Below are positions 1 to 11,130 of a stretch of 64,000 nt of DNA, one piece after another; within the stretch, counting starts at the first letter, position 1, and every line of letters starts with the position of its first letter. Source of the stretch: Dermacentor variabilis. Its lineage: Eukaryota > Arthropoda > Arachnida > Ixodida > Ixodidae. The position numbers and the translations under genes were made by a program. The DNA lies in the NCBI RefSeq assembly GCF_050947875.1, contig NC_134570.1, positions 226,347,265-226,411,264 of the forward strand, given 5' to 3'. The notes beneath the pieces were generated by a model. The model saw only the letters and a program-made list of their open reading frames with translations. It had not been told where the DNA came from and ran no database searches.

Positions 1-1327
1 GTCCGAATGGCACGACCTTGAACTCGTAGAGGCCGTCTTGAGTGATGAAGGTGGTCTTTTTGCGATATCTTTCGTCGACTTCTATTTGCCAATAGCCAGA
101 CTTGAGATCCATCGACGAGAAGTATATAGCGTTGCAACACCAATGTAATGAGTCGTCTATGCGTGGTAGGGGGTATACACCATTGTTTGTGATCTTGTTC
201 AGTCGATGATAGTCGACGCAGAAACCTAAGGTTCCGTCTTGTTTCTTCACCAAAACAACAGGGGATGTCCACGGGCTTTTCCACGGCTGGATGATGTCGT
301 CGCGCAGCATTACATCGACTTGTTTCCTAATAGCTTCACGTTCTCTCGTCAAAACTTGGTAAGGGCTCTGGCGGAGTGGTCGAGTGCACTCTTCAGTCAT
401 TATGCGATGCTTTGCAACTGGTGTTTGTCGAATCCTGGATGACGTCGAATGCAGTCCTTGTATCGTCGGAGACGACTTCTGATCTGTTGTTGCTTAATCA
501 TGGGGATACTTGGATTTATGTCGAAGTATGGTTCGGGAACTATGGTCGTCGGGGTAGATGCGGCAGAATCCGAGAGGGAAGACGCATTCGTAGTTTCAAG
601 AATTTCGTCGATTTATGCGATCGTCGTGCCTTTGTCGATGTGCTTGAATTCCTGGGTGAAGTTAGTGAGCAACACTTTCGTTTTTCCTCCGTGCAGTCGA
701 GCGATCCCTCTTCCGATGCACATTTCACGGTCGAGCAGTAGACGTTGGTCAACCTCGATGCCGCCTTCTACGTCAACAGGTGTTTTGGTGCCGAAGGAAA
801 TGACAATGCTGGAGCAAGGCGGATGCTGACTTGATTTTCGAGCACACTCAAGTTCATTACCAGAGCTCTCCGGCGGTATCGCTTGATCTTCCGACAGCTT
901 TATCAACATAGACTTCAGGTCGATTATTGCGCCGTGTTGGTTCAAGAAGGCGATGCCGAGAACGATGTCTCGGGAACACTTTTGGAGGATAACGAAGGTG
1001 GCAGGGTAAGTCCTGTCATGAACGGTAATTCTTGCCGTGCAGATTCCAGTCGTGGAGATTCCAGTCGGCGTGAAGGGTTATCCTCCAACGGTCCGAATTT
1101 GAGGGCCTTCCCATGCAGTCTTAACGTTTTTCAACTGGGTGGCGATGGGTCCACTCATAATGGAGTAATCGGCTCCTGTGTCTTCTAAGGCGGTGACTTC
1201 GTGGCCATCGAGAAGCACGTCGAGGTCGGTGTTTCTTTCTCTTTCGTTACAGTTAGGTCTGAGCGTCGGATCACAGCTGCGTCGCGTTGACCTGTGCCTG
1301 GTATGTGGCAGCGTCAGTTCGCCTTTC
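1..1327 (-). pseudogene. Ty3/Gypsy pol fragment: protease and start of reverse transcriptase (Gypsy 1)
   Basis: This is the interior of a minus-strand Ty3/Gypsy retrotransposon. Reading the minus strand from about 1240, an aspartic protease appears with the active-site motif DTGADYSIMS near 1160-1190 and the flap/second-strand motif DIVLGIAFL near 950-970. Further on (about 350 to 1) the N-terminal fingers of the reverse transcriptase are clear: SPWTSPVVLVKKQDGT, CVDYHRLNK, YPLPRIDD, DLKSGYWQI and FITQDGLYEFKV, after which the window ends. The protease and RT parts are in different frames, so at least one frameshift lies between about 430 and 613. The rest of pol, integrase and the 3' LTR must lie left of position 1. 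The upstream gag half is at 7294-8672; the two halves are separated by LINE-A1. Family is secure; activity is unlikely. Confidence 0.9.
1315..1327. repeat. Left target-site duplication of LINE-A1
   Basis: The 13 bases CAGTTCGCCTTTC match the 13 bases at 7281-7293 with one mismatch (CAGTTCACCTTTC). This pair brackets LINE-A1 and shows it inserted into the Gypsy 1 gag/pol junction region. Confidence 0.85.
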
Positions 1328-1849
1328 CCCGCAGGGGCGTCTGCGTCAGCAGGCGTTTGGTGTGTTGCGACACCACGGACCCGAGCACACGAGGGTTGGA
1401 CCCTCCCGCGTGTAGCCGTGCGCGGCTCAGCCGTGTCCGGGGAAAAGGGGATCCTGGGGGTTGAGCTGATGATGGGTGTTCGGACCTTTAAGGCCCCCCG
1501 GCGGAGGCAACACACCCCTTTGGCCTCTGCTTCCCGTAGACGGCACCCCCGGACTGACCCACCCGGGGGAAATCGGTAGTTGCCTTTTCCTGTCTCTCTC
1601 TTCCTCCAGCCTTCGTCTTTTTCGCACTTTCCATCTTTCCTGTCTTCTCCTAGCTTCCGCTTACTTCCAATTTTTCCAGGCAGCAAGGGTTAACCTTGTG
1701 TGAATAGCCAACCTAGGTTATTTCATATTTGGTTATAGTGATGACGTACAGCTGGCGTTTACAGGACCTGTTCATACAGTACCTGTAGCGTCCCCTCGTA
1801 GGGCTCCATGGTAGGTGGCTGGCGTTATTGCCGAAAACTACATTTTTAT
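1328..1849 (+). promoter_or_regulatory. 5' UTR of LINE-A1, presumed internal promoter
   Basis: About 520 bases precede ORF1 and are shared, with divergence, by LINE-A2 (19485-20006), LINE-A3 (53284-53805) and LINE-B (57090-57600). Shared landmarks are GCGTCTGCGTCAGCAGG at the very start, GGGGATCCTGGGGGTTGAG in the middle, and a pyrimidine-rich block followed by GGGTTAACC about 160 bases before the ORF1 ATG. In this class of element the 5' UTR carries the promoter; no TATA box is visible. Promoter function is inferred from the family, not from a motif. Confidence 0.5.
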
Positions 1850-3145
1850 ATGGCAAGTTCCTTCCCTTCAATTCCTGATCGCCCTCAAAAAAGAGGGTGC
1901 ACCGAAGATGTATTTCAGTTCTTTGGTCGTCAAAGACCGAACTTCCCACGGTACCATGTCATCCACTCTGAAAAATCTGATAAACAAGTCCGAAATATCT
2001 CCTCTTTTCTAGTTTCCAAGTCCTTAACTGATGCCCTTGGTCCAGGCTACAAGGTATCAAGGCTGGCAAGTGGTGATCTCCTGTTAGAACTGCATGATAA
2101 GAAACAATACGAAAAGTTGCCCAGTCTAGTGTCATTTGGGGATGTTCCACTGACAATAACTCCACACTGCACTCTGAACACCACCCGCGGCGTTGTCTCT
2201 GATGACGATTTGCTCCAGCTGACAGAGGCTGAGCTCTTGGAGGGCTTAAGTGAGCAGAACGTAGTGAATGTCAGAAGAATTAAGATGAGAAGGGATGGCA
2301 AAGAAATTCAAACGAAGCACCTAATACTCACATTCGGTTCGAGTATTCTGCCCGAGTCTGTGGAGGCCGGGTACATCAAGCTCCGTGTCAGGCCGTACGT
2401 GCCAAACCCACTCCGCTGTTTCAAGTGCCAGCGCTTCGGCCACATTTCGCAGAGTTGCCGAGGCCGCCAAACTTGTGCTAAATGTAGTGCCCAAGAACAC
2501 ACCACTGAAACGTGTGAGAACGCTCCCCACTGTGTAAACTGTGATGGGGAGCACGCCGCGTACTCGCGGTCGTGCCCCTCCTGGAAGAAGGAAAAAGAAA
2601 TAGTAACGATCAAAGTGAAAGAGAATATATCGTTCAAAGAGGCACGAAGGCGGGTAGCATACCTGCCAAAGAAAACCTTTGCCGAAGTGGCGCGTCAGGG
2701 GGCAGCGTCACAACGGCCTCCGGCGGCTGTCCGACCCTCAATCAGTGAGTCGGCAGCTAAGCCATCTGCCCCCGCGGCGGTTGCAGCTAGCGCTGCTCCG
2801 TCAACCGAGGAGAGGGGACCACCGACCCCGAAGGTGGGCGCAGCCGAGGCTGCCTCAACCTCCCAGCTCCCTTCCAGCGCTGGCAACGGCCAGCGCAGCC
2901 AAATCCCCCAGGGAGCCCCATCGACCTCCGGGCTGGTGGGCGCAGGGGTCTTGCCCTTGAAGGCGGGACCCTCGCTGGTAACTTCCCGCTCGCAAGAGCA
3001 AGTGTCCGGCGCCTCACAAGAGGCAATGGACACTACACCCATCCTCAAGGCGCACCAAGCGCCTAAGGAGCGGCGAGGCTCCCTCGAACGCTCCAGAAAG
3101 GGCAGAACCCCCGTTACAGCGCCTCGAAAGGGCTCTGTAATCTAA
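1850..3145 (+). CDS. LINE-A1 ORF1, zinc-knuckle RNA-binding protein
   Basis: Product of 431 residues that would bind the element RNA and form the retrotransposition particle. I chose the ATG at 1850 because LINE-B starts at the matching position (57601) and LINE-A2 at 20007; an upstream in-frame ATG at 1808 lies in the 5' UTR. The N-terminal half (about residues 1-185) has no motif I recognise. Three CCHC-type knuckles follow at about residues 189-242: CFKCQRFGHISQSC, CAKCSAQEHTTETC and CVNCDGEHAAYSRSC, followed by a basic stretch. The last 180 residues are low-complexity Ala/Pro/Ser/Thr and end in a basic tail. The frame is fully open. ORF2 starts 61 bp downstream. Confidence 0.88.
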   Translation: MASSFPSIPDRPQKRGCTEDVFQFFGRQRPNFPRYHVIHSEKSDKQVRNISSFLVSKSLTDALGPGYKVSRLASGDLLLELHDKKQYEKLPSLVSFGDVPLTITPHCTLNTTRGVVSDDDLLQLTEAELLEGLSEQNVVNVRRIKMRRDGKEIQTKHLILTFGSSILPESVEAGYIKLRVRPYVPNPLRCFKCQRFGHISQSCRGRQTCAKCSAQEHTTETCENAPHCVNCDGEHAAYSRSCPSWKKEKEIVTIKVKENISFKEARRRVAYLPKKTFAEVARQGAASQRPPAAVRPSISESAAKPSAPAAVAASAAPSTEERGPPTPKVGAAEAASTSQLPSSAGNGQRSQIPQGAPSTSGLVGAGVLPLKAGPSLVTSRSQEQVSGASQEAMDTTPILKAHQAPKERRGSLERSRKGRTPVTAPRKGSVI

Positions 3146-3206
3146 TCTGTAATTTCCATAATCACTACTTCTGTTTCTGTACACACAGCACCTATTTACT
3201 ACCAAC

Positions 3207-6200
3207 ATGGATACACAGATAATTCAATGGAACGTCAGAGGTCTCCTCAGAAACCTTGATGATGTTCTAAAACTAATCCACAAACACAATCCCAAGGTGC
3301 TGTGTTTACAAGAAACCAACTTAAAATCCAAACACGCGAACTTTCTCCATCAGCATATTACTTTTCGCAAAGATCGCGGTGATGCTGTCGCATCATCGGG
3401 CGGTGTTGCCATTGCTATCCATAAGAGCATTGCATGTCAACTTTTACAGCTACAAACGCCTCTCGAAGCAGTGGCGGTTCGAGCTGTACTCCTAAACAAA
3501 CTCATCACGATTAGCTCTCTATACATACCCCCACATTACAAATTAACGAAGCATGAATTCCAATCCTTTATTGATCAATTGCCAGAACCTTACATTGTTC
3601 TTGGCGATTTCAATGCGCACAGCTCCCTGTGGGGCGACTCTCGTATAGATGCGCGAGGTCGTCTTGTTGAACAGTTCCTTTTCTCTTCTGGTGCGTGCCT
3701 TCTGAATAAGAAGAAACCCACATATTACTGTGTTGCAAACAATAGCTTTTCTTCAATTGATCTGAGCATAGTTTCACCGTCCATACTGCCTGAACTAGAA
3801 TGGGAAGTTACGAACGATCCTTACGGAAGCGACCACTTTCCCGTACTATTAAGAACACTTAAAGAAGACGAATATCCACCACAGGCTCCTAGGTGGAAGA
3901 CTGAGACAGCAGACTGGGAGAAATTCCGAAACTTAACTACTATATCATGGGATGACATGTCCTCGTTAGGAATTGAGGCTGCCGTGGAATATTTTACAGC
4001 CTTTATAATAGACGCCGCAACTAAATGTATATCACAAGTAAATGGATTGGCATGCAAACGGCGTGTCCCGTGGTGGAACGACGATTGTAGGATCGCTCGT
4101 AAGAAACAAAACAAAGCGTGGGGGATGCTACACGCCTCCCCCACTGCGGAGAATCTTATCAATTTTAAAAAATGTAAAATCCAAAGGCAGGCGAACACGC
4201 CGACAAGCCAGAAGAGAGAGTTGGCAGAAGTTTTTATCTAGAATCAACTCCTATACAGATGAGGCCAAAGTCTGGAACAGGGTTAATAGGATAAAAGGGC
4301 GACAAACATATTCACTTCCTTTGGTGAACACACAAGGTCAAACACTGAAAGATCAGGCAGACACACTTGGAGAACACTTTGAGAGCGTGTCGAGTTCAAA
4401 CCATTATTCGCAATCCTTTTTGGAATACAAACAAATAGAAGAATGTAAGCCAATAATACGAAAATCCAGACAGAATGAACCTTATAACCAGCCGTTCAGT
4501 ATTGCAGAGTTGAGAGCTGCTTTGACCACATGCAAAAGCTCTGCACCGGGACCTGATAGAGTCATGTACGAAATGATCAGAAACTTACACACTGACACCC
4601 AACTTACACTACTCACGCTTTTCAACGCTATTTGGGCTACGGGATACCTCCCATCCACATGGAAAGAAGCGACTGTGGTCCCTGTTCTTAAGCAGGGTAA
4701 AGACCCTTCCTTGGCGGCAAGTTACCGTCCGATAGCTCTGACAAATTGTCTTTGTAAGCTTTTAGAAAAAATGGTTAATCGCAGACTTGCACATTTCCTT
4801 GAACTCAACAATTTCCTCGATCCCTTTCAGTGTGGCTTCAGAGAAGGGCGGTCCACAACCGATCACCTGGTGCGCATTGAGGGAAACATTCGCGACGCCT
4901 TTCTACATAAACAATATTTCCTATCCGTATTCCTCGATATGGAGAAGGCGTACGACACTACGTGGCGCTATGGAATCTTGAGAGACTTGTCGGGAATTGG
5001 CATCCGTGGCAATATGCTCGTCCTAATAGAAAGCTATTTGTCCAACCGTACATTGCGCGTGAAAGTCGGCAATGTATTGTCGCGACCTTTTTTACAGGAA
5101 ACTGGTGTACCTCAAGGAGTTGTACTTAGCTGCACGCTCTTCATCGTGAAAATGAACACCCTTCGTGCTTCATTACCGCCAGCCATTTTTTATTCTGTTT
5201 ACGTAGACGACATACAGATAGGTTTCAAATCCTGCAACCTTACTGTATGTGAGAGGCAAGTTCAACAGGGCTTGAACAAAGTGTCCAAATGGGCAGAAGA
5301 AAACGGATTTAAAGTTAACCCCAACAAAAGTTCTTGTGTGCTTTTCACAAGAAAGAGAGGGCTCATTGCAGAACCCAGTATCGAAATGTATGGTCAGCGA
5401 ATTCCTGTGAACAAAGAACAGAAGTTTTTAGGCATCATACTTGATTCGAAATTAACGTTTATTCCACACATAAAGTACCTCAAGGTTAAATGCTTAAAAA
5501 CAATGAACTTACTCAAAGTAGTATCCCACACAACATGGGGCAGCGACAGGAAATGTTTAATGAATCTTTACAAGAGCCTCATCAGATCACGGTTGGATTA
5601 CGGTGCCGTGATCTATCATTGTGCAGCCCCGAGCGCGCTAAAGATGCTAGATCCGGTCCACCATCTAGGAATCCGACTGGCCACTGGAGCTTTCAGAGCA
5701 AGTCCTATTGAAAGCTTATATGCAGAATCAAATGAGTGGTCACTTCATCTGCAGAGAACATACATCAGCCAAACATATTTTTTGAAAGTCTACTCTAATT
5801 CTCAGCATCCGTGTTTTAATACCATTAACGATACGACATGTGCTACACTCTTTCATGATCGTCCCTCCGTAAGACAGCCTTTCTCGCTGCGTGTGAGGGA
5901 GCTTAGTGACGAAATGCGTGTCCTAATCCTCGAGCTCCGCCCAATGCATCCAGCCAAGCTGCTACCTCCTTGGGAGTGGCAGCTGATACAATGCGATATA
6001 TCCTTCATGCAAGTTACAAAACACGCTCCAGAGATTGAAATCCAAATGCATTTCCGGGAACTCCAGCACAAATACTCCTGCACGGAGTTCTACACAGACG
6101 CATCGAAGTCACACGACGGGGTGTCCTATGCAGCCGTCGGTCCATCCTTCTCGGAAACCGATGTACTGCATCCGGAAACTAGTATCTTTACGGCTGAGGC

Positions 6201-6927
6201 TTACGCACTGCTGTCGGTCGCAAAGCATATAAATAAATCAAAACTCCAGAAATCAGTTATATATACGGACTCCCTTAGTGTTGTGAAGGCCTTGATGTCT
6301 TTCTGTAGCCACAAAAACCCGGTAATTAATGAACTCTACTCCGTACTGTTTAAAGCATATATATCTAACCAACGTGTGATTATATGCTGGGTGCCTGGAC
6401 ATAGGGGCATTGAGGGAAACGTACTAGCGGACCAGATGGCCACATCCATTTCATTGCATGCAGTCTGTCCTACTGCTTCGGTTTCTGTCACAGACCTGAA
6501 GCCTTTCTTAAGAAGAAAACTGCTAAACCACTGGCAACGTATGTGGGACGCAGAAGTAAATAATAAACTACACGTAATAAAGCCACAGTTAGGTTCTTGG
6601 CCCTCCGTAACAAAATCACGGCGAACAGATGTCCTATTCTGTCGCCTCAGAATAGGACACACGTTTGGCACGCATAACTTTCTACTCACTGGAAATGATC
6701 CTCCAACCTGTGGTAGATGCGGGGAGAGGCTGACCGTCCTCCACGTTCTCCTGGAGTGTCGGGCAGCCGAATCTGAAAGAAGGAAACATTTTTCCCTAGC
6801 ATATCGGCAGCACATCCCCCTACATCCCGTAATGCTACTCGGCCCAGAACCTTTATTTGACGCCAACGCAGTCCTAAGTTTTCTGAGAGATGTTGTCCGG
6901 CATGTTTTTAGCCCCACATGTTCGTAG
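3207..6927 (+). pseudogene. LINE-A1 ORF2: endonuclease, reverse transcriptase and RNase H, one frameshift
   Basis: The polyprotein that nicks the target and copies the element RNA into it. Domains in order: an AP-type endonuclease from 3207 (QWNVRG, LQET, GDFNAHSSLWG, SSIDLS, GSDHFPV); a linker; reverse transcriptase about 4500-5400 (YRPIALTNCLCKLLEK, CGFREGRSTTDHL, LDMEKAYDTTW, GVPQGVVLSCTLF, catalytic YVDDIQI); RNase H about 6080-6450 with FYTDASKS, FTAEAY, IYTDSLSVV and WVPGHRGIEGN; and a C-terminal CGRCGERLTVLHVLLEC zinc-binding motif. All expected catalytic acids are present. One extra base near 4173, in an A-rich run, shifts the frame between endonuclease and RT. LINE-A3 and LINE-B read straight through this place, so it is a mutation of this copy, not programmed frameshifting. 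Stop at 6925-6927. Confidence 0.92.
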
Positions 6928-7280
6928 CGGGTCCTCTCTTCAGAGGATGCCGCTGTGATAGGTCTTTCGTATAGCACGCGCCTCTAGGCCCTTGTGTTTC
7001 AAGGGCTCTGGCGAGGCAGCAGTGCTCCAAGTAATTTTACCATCTTATATATTTTATATTTTGCATCATTTCTTCTACGATCGATTTTAATGTTCATAGT
7101 ATTCGTCATTAGTCATCGCCATAATTTTATAGCACGTAGATTTTACGCACTTTACAGCGAATATTTTTAGGCCACTTTACAGCCAAGTCACATCTTCCAT
7201 AGTACATCGTCAACATTACCACGTGTCATGGCGCTCTTTGGCCAAACCTGGCCCTTGCGCCACAAAACACAACACATCAT
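6928..7280 (+). other. 3' UTR and tail of LINE-A1
   Basis: Non-coding 3' end of the element. It contains GGCGCTCTTTGGCC followed by CTGGCCCTTGCGCCA, a block repeated at the 3' ends of LINE-A2 (about 27518-27550) and LINE-B (about 62823-62856). It then ends in an ACACATCATC-type tail. This shared 3' end is probably the template signal recognised by the element's own reverse transcriptase. Confidence 0.7.
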
Positions 7281-7293
7281 CAGTTCACCTTTC
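7281..7293. repeat. Right target-site duplication of LINE-A1
   Basis: CAGTTCACCTTTC, matching 1315-1327 at 12 of 13 positions. Gypsy 1 resumes immediately to the right. Confidence 0.85.
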
Positions 7294-8672
7294 GTCGGCG
7301 CAGTGGCATAGCTAGGTCGTCTGGAACCAGGGGCCCACATAGGGCTTCGGTCACACCAGTCCCCGGTTGTAGTCGAGGAAGGCGAGGATATGGACAATTT
7401 CCGGGTGTCTTCAGACGTATGTGACACCCCCCCCCCACTGGTGCCGTGCACCCGGAGGCGAAGTAGTCGGCGATATGGTGAGGTCGTTCGCCAAGCTGTG
7501 GTCGCGGCGCGTTAACGGCGAACCCTCGCAGTCCCATCTCCCGGTATCGGTATCGGCGGTAGACGCCACCCGCTTCTCCTCAGTCATAGGACGGGAGGTA
7601 GTAAGGAGCACGCCAAATGTCCGTCTCCCTCGCGTAGCTGCGCTTGGCGACGGGGGAGCGGGCTGGTGGCGGAAGCGGTGGACGACGGCATTGTGGCGTT
7701 CAAGGGTACTGGCGCGGTCGCGCAGGGGGCCTTGACGGTGGGCGACGGCGGCGTAGGTCATCGCTTCCGGCTGGGGCTGCGGTGATTGTGGTTGCACCTC
7801 AGGAACTCCAAGGAATCGCTGAACATCTTTGAAGATTTCGGCGATTGAGGCCACTTGAGGCTGCAACCTTGGGTACAACTTCTGCAGCTCTTCCCGTACG
7901 ACCGCTCTGATAAACTCGCGCAGATTGTCGGTGGCCAGTCATTGAATTCCGGCGTAGTTGGTAGAGTTGGTATGGCGGTTGAATTGCCAGTTCCGCATTT
8001 CGTTTGTCTTCTCGATGCTGGTGGCCTCGCGAAGAATCTTTTCTACGATCTTCGGTGGGCTTCGTATCATTGCGCCGAAAAGTTCTTCCTTGACACCAGG
8101 CATGAGTAGGCGAACTTTCTTCTCCTCGGGCATATCCGGTTGGCGTGGCGGAACAGGCGGCTCATTTCTTCCGTAAAAACGACAACGCTCTCGTTAGGTA
8201 GCTGCACTCGGGCGACCAACATAACTTCGGCCCTTTCCTTGCGCACGACGCTCTTAAAAGTACGCAGGAAGCCACTACGAAACAGGTCCCATGTTGTCAA
8301 GGTCGACTCCCGGTTCTGAAACGATGTTCTGGCGGCGTCTGCTAAGGCGAAGTATACATGCCGCCACTTGTCGTCGGAGTCCAAGTTGTTGAAAGTCGCG
8401 ATTCGTTCGTAGGGCTCCAGCCAGGATTCTGGGTTTACAGTCGCTGCTCCATGGAAGCTCGATGGGTCCGGACGTTTTTGCAGGATAACAGGGGACGCTG
8501 AGGCAGCCATTGGAGATCTCTCTGCCACGGTCTTCTTGGTTGTCTCAGCTAGAAACCCGTGTTTCGGGGATAGCTCTTGCAGTCGGCGACTTGCTCGATG
8601 ATCCGGGACGATGTAGGTTTTGTCTTTGCGGTGCGGGCTTGGATCACGGCTTGTCGGGGGCGTCCGGAACAT
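7294..8672 (-). pseudogene. Ty3/Gypsy gag (Gypsy 1), broken
   Basis: Gag half of the minus-strand Gypsy 1 element, read from an ATG at 8672. The matrix/capsid-like segment is recognisable by analogy with the gag at 29380 (WLEPYERI versus DWLRLYERV; TWDLFRSGF versus SWDLFKEKI; NESVVVFTEEMSRLFRHAN). The frame breaks near 8070-8130 and continues in another frame as EEKKVRLLMPGVKEELFGAM. A third open segment covers 7411-7878, with the proline-rich PQSPQPQPEAMTYAAVAH. The zinc-knuckle region expected near 7300-7430 is degraded. LINE-A1 interrupts the element at 7293/1327. Structural, not enzymatic, function; now inactive. Confidence 0.82.
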
Positions 8673-8696
8673 GAACGAACCAGAACCTCCACCAGA

Positions 8697-8989
8697 TGTC
8701 ACGTGGTAGTGACGTTTGAGGACACACCAACAAAACTGTGAATGGTGAAACTAACCTTATTGGGCAAACCTGTGCCCAGAAAAATACAGGCTACGCACAA
8801 TACCCAATGAAAGCGTCGAAGACTGTCGGTGATCGTCGAAAATGTGATGAGCGGGTCAAGCGCGTCAGCTTTTATACATCAGCCGTCGAATGTTCCAGAG
8901 TAATCATTGGGACCTGCGTGTCTTCCACAATGTTCTACACTATTCGCGTCGCGCATACATTGAATAAGATTACGTGAAATTCAGTGACA
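8697..8989 (-). repeat. 5' LTR of Gypsy 1 (solo end in this window)
   Basis: On the minus strand this 293-base block starts TGTCAC and ends GTGACA, the expected inverted TG...CA termini. It holds a TATAAAAG box around 8868-8876 and an AATAA-type signal near the internal side. Directly downstream, on the gag side, lies TCTGGTGGAGGTTCTGG, the probable primer-binding site. The partner LTR is outside the window, so the outer boundary at 8989 rests on the terminal bases only. Carries promoter and polyadenylation functions in intact elements. Confidence 0.65.
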
Positions 8990-9121
8990 GACATCGTCGA
9001 ATGGAACCATCGATAACAATCCAGAAACTTCCTATACACGCAGGCACGCCCTGCGCTGTGCGATAACATTTGTTAGGCGGTGAAACATGGTCGCCTGATA
9101 AAGATAAACAACTACACGTGT

Positions 9122-9216
<95 letters not shown>

Positions 9217-11130
9217 GTTTTTTCGTGGGCGCCGCCACATTGTGAACGCAGCGGCGCCGCCTATGAGCAGCGCCATAATGGCCTGGGTGAAAGCGGTGTT
9301 TTGCATTGCAGGTATAGGCTCGGCGTTAGTTTCTGTCATTTAAACCACCCGCTGAGAAGACGTCAGGGCCCGCGTCACGGCGCCATTTAGTCATGGTGTC
9401 GTTCTGCAGGCGACTACATGAAGTTGTCTCTCTCTTTCTCTCTCTTCTGGCATTTGTTTTCGCGGTCGTGCGGTCTGTTTAGTATGACGTGCGTATTCTA
9501 CATGGTAAACGGTTCTGTGAGACATGCTGGAGTGTTTTAAGGCGTCATGGCCAGAGTTTCTGCTGGCGTTGAGGTGGACGGAACACGCAGCGCGATGTGT
9601 GCGCGCATATTTGAGCCTACAGTGAGCCTCGGAGATCAATTGTGTATTTCTGAATGTTCCATTCTCTAATGTGACCTTTTTGCAGTATTATCTTCTATTT
9701 CTAAGCTGCGGTTTAGATACCATGAAACATACGCGACCATCGTAACAGCGTTGAGTACCGTTCTGCTACGATAGGAACTGTAATGTCATACTTTGACAAG
9801 CGTTCAAACTGTTCGCTGCAGGTTACATTGCGTGACTACTTGGTTCGATGGATGAGGTTTGCGCCCCAGAATAAAATAGTTTTGGCTACTAATAGCGGCA
9901 TACTTTGCAGTCTAAATTAAGCTTATCCAGAAAAGGATAGTTTACGAACTGTCCGAGCGTCCTAAGCAGTGGTAAGTGCTGGATTACACATATCTTTGTT
10001 CTATATAGCGCATGGTCCAAGCATACGGCATCAGCGGTTGTATATCTATAAACGTTGTGCGGCGTGACTATGCGAGTTCGTATTGCGGCGTTTGCTCGTT
10101 TTCTCTAGCTTTTTAGAGAAAGAGGATGATAACCAATATCCTTTTTACGGTTGTGTTCGTTCCATTCTCTACGACGCACTCACACGTATTACGGAAATTT
10201 TGTGCTCAAAAATAGCCATCGCATTCTTTTGATGCAATCCCTCTCATATATTATGGCTGTATACAGGCCAAGAGGCAATGCCGAAGCGCACAGCTCATAT
10301 GTGCATCGTGCTGGTTCACCAATCGCAATGTTTAGCAGCGCCATCGGCCTCATGCAGGAAGGCTAGGGTAGACATAGTAATTTCAAGCCTACTAGACTTG
10401 AAATGCATGAGAACGATGCGGTGCATAACAAATATTTTATAGCACCCGCCGCTTAGGTGCTTCGTGGTTGCCTTAGGTTGGCCGTGCACGATCATGCGCT
10501 CTTACGTTTTATATTTCAGTCCCTACGCCAAGCAATCAGACAGTGAGCTGATTACCATTCAATGCTGGTAATACAGAGACACCTGTTTTCTTTGTTGAAT
10601 TAAAACCGATATAAGCAAAATAGTTCGCAACACATGCACACACCGCGACTGATAACGTGTGCACGCCGCGGCTGATAAAGCGCGTCACATTTCGCGCCCC
10701 CAAGACATATTTCCGCCTACTGTAGTTACCGACGCACCGAAAGGCTCCCTTGACGACCTTATATGAATATAAATTTCACCAAGTACGATCTAAAACATTC
10801 CGAAATCGTTCCGCAGCATGCGACAGCAATACTTTCAAGCAGCGCCGCGCCGGATCGCCCGAGCCAGAGAGGAGGAAAGGCTCGCCTCGCGCCCTATCCT
10901 CCTCGCCCGATGAAAGGTACATATGGGGCGATAAAGAAGGGCTTCCTATAACTTAGCCACTGTCTTAGGCGTGGTTCACCGCCGCCACCCACATGTATTT
11001 CCCACTTCTCCTTTAGAAAGGACGCTTTTTGTATGTGTTATTTTATTTTCGTTACGCTTTTTCGAGGGTGTAGACAACTGTACCTTGTCCGTGACTCATT
11101 GCAGCCATCCATGCGTGTTCTGTCCATGTA
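8990..11130. other. No gene seen; short simple repeats
   Basis: About 2.1 kb left of the tRNA-related repeat. Apart from the (AT)n run at 9124-9215 and a short TC-rich run near 9427-9447 I see no feature. Open frames here come from the (AT)n run or are under 85 codons without recognisable motifs. Confidence 0.6.
9124..9215. repeat. (AT)n microsatellite
   Basis: Uninterrupted alternating AT for about 92 bases. It creates artificial Tyr-Ile open frames on both strands. Confidence 0.97.

Larger units (their letters stand above)
1328..7280 (+). mobile_element. LINE-A1: full-length I-superfamily-like non-LTR retrotransposon
   Basis: A 5.95-kb element bounded by a 13-bp target-site duplication. 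The 5' end starts CCCGCAGGGGCGTCTGCG, the same start seen in LINE-A3 and LINE-B. The layout is 5' UTR (1328-1849), ORF1 (nucleic-acid chaperone with three zinc knuckles), a 61-bp spacer, ORF2 (endonuclease, reverse transcriptase, RNase H, Cys/His tail), a 3' UTR of about 350 bp and a terminal ACACATCAT. RNase H downstream of RT points to the I superfamily (I/Nimb/Ingi/Loa) rather than Jockey or CR1; the exact clade is not resolved. The copy is nearly intact: ORF1 is open and ORF2 carries one visible frameshift. It splits a minus-strand Ty3/Gypsy element. Confidence 0.92.

Noticed and set aside
1078..1686. A 202-codon minus-strand protein
   Set aside because: It joins Gypsy 1 protease coding sequence to the antisense of the LINE-A1 5' UTR across the insertion border.
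4165..4180. Programmed frameshifting between endonuclease and RT in LINE-A1
   Set aside because: LINE-A3 and LINE-B read through the same place in one frame.
4042..6927. Reading 4042-6927 as a separate gene with its own start
   Set aside because: The ATG at 4042 lies within endonuclease-linker coding in the other frame. The split is due to one extra base near 4173, and sister copies have one continuous ORF2.
9032..9390. Tyr-Ile repeat open frames on both strands
   Set aside because: They are translations of the (AT)n microsatellite.
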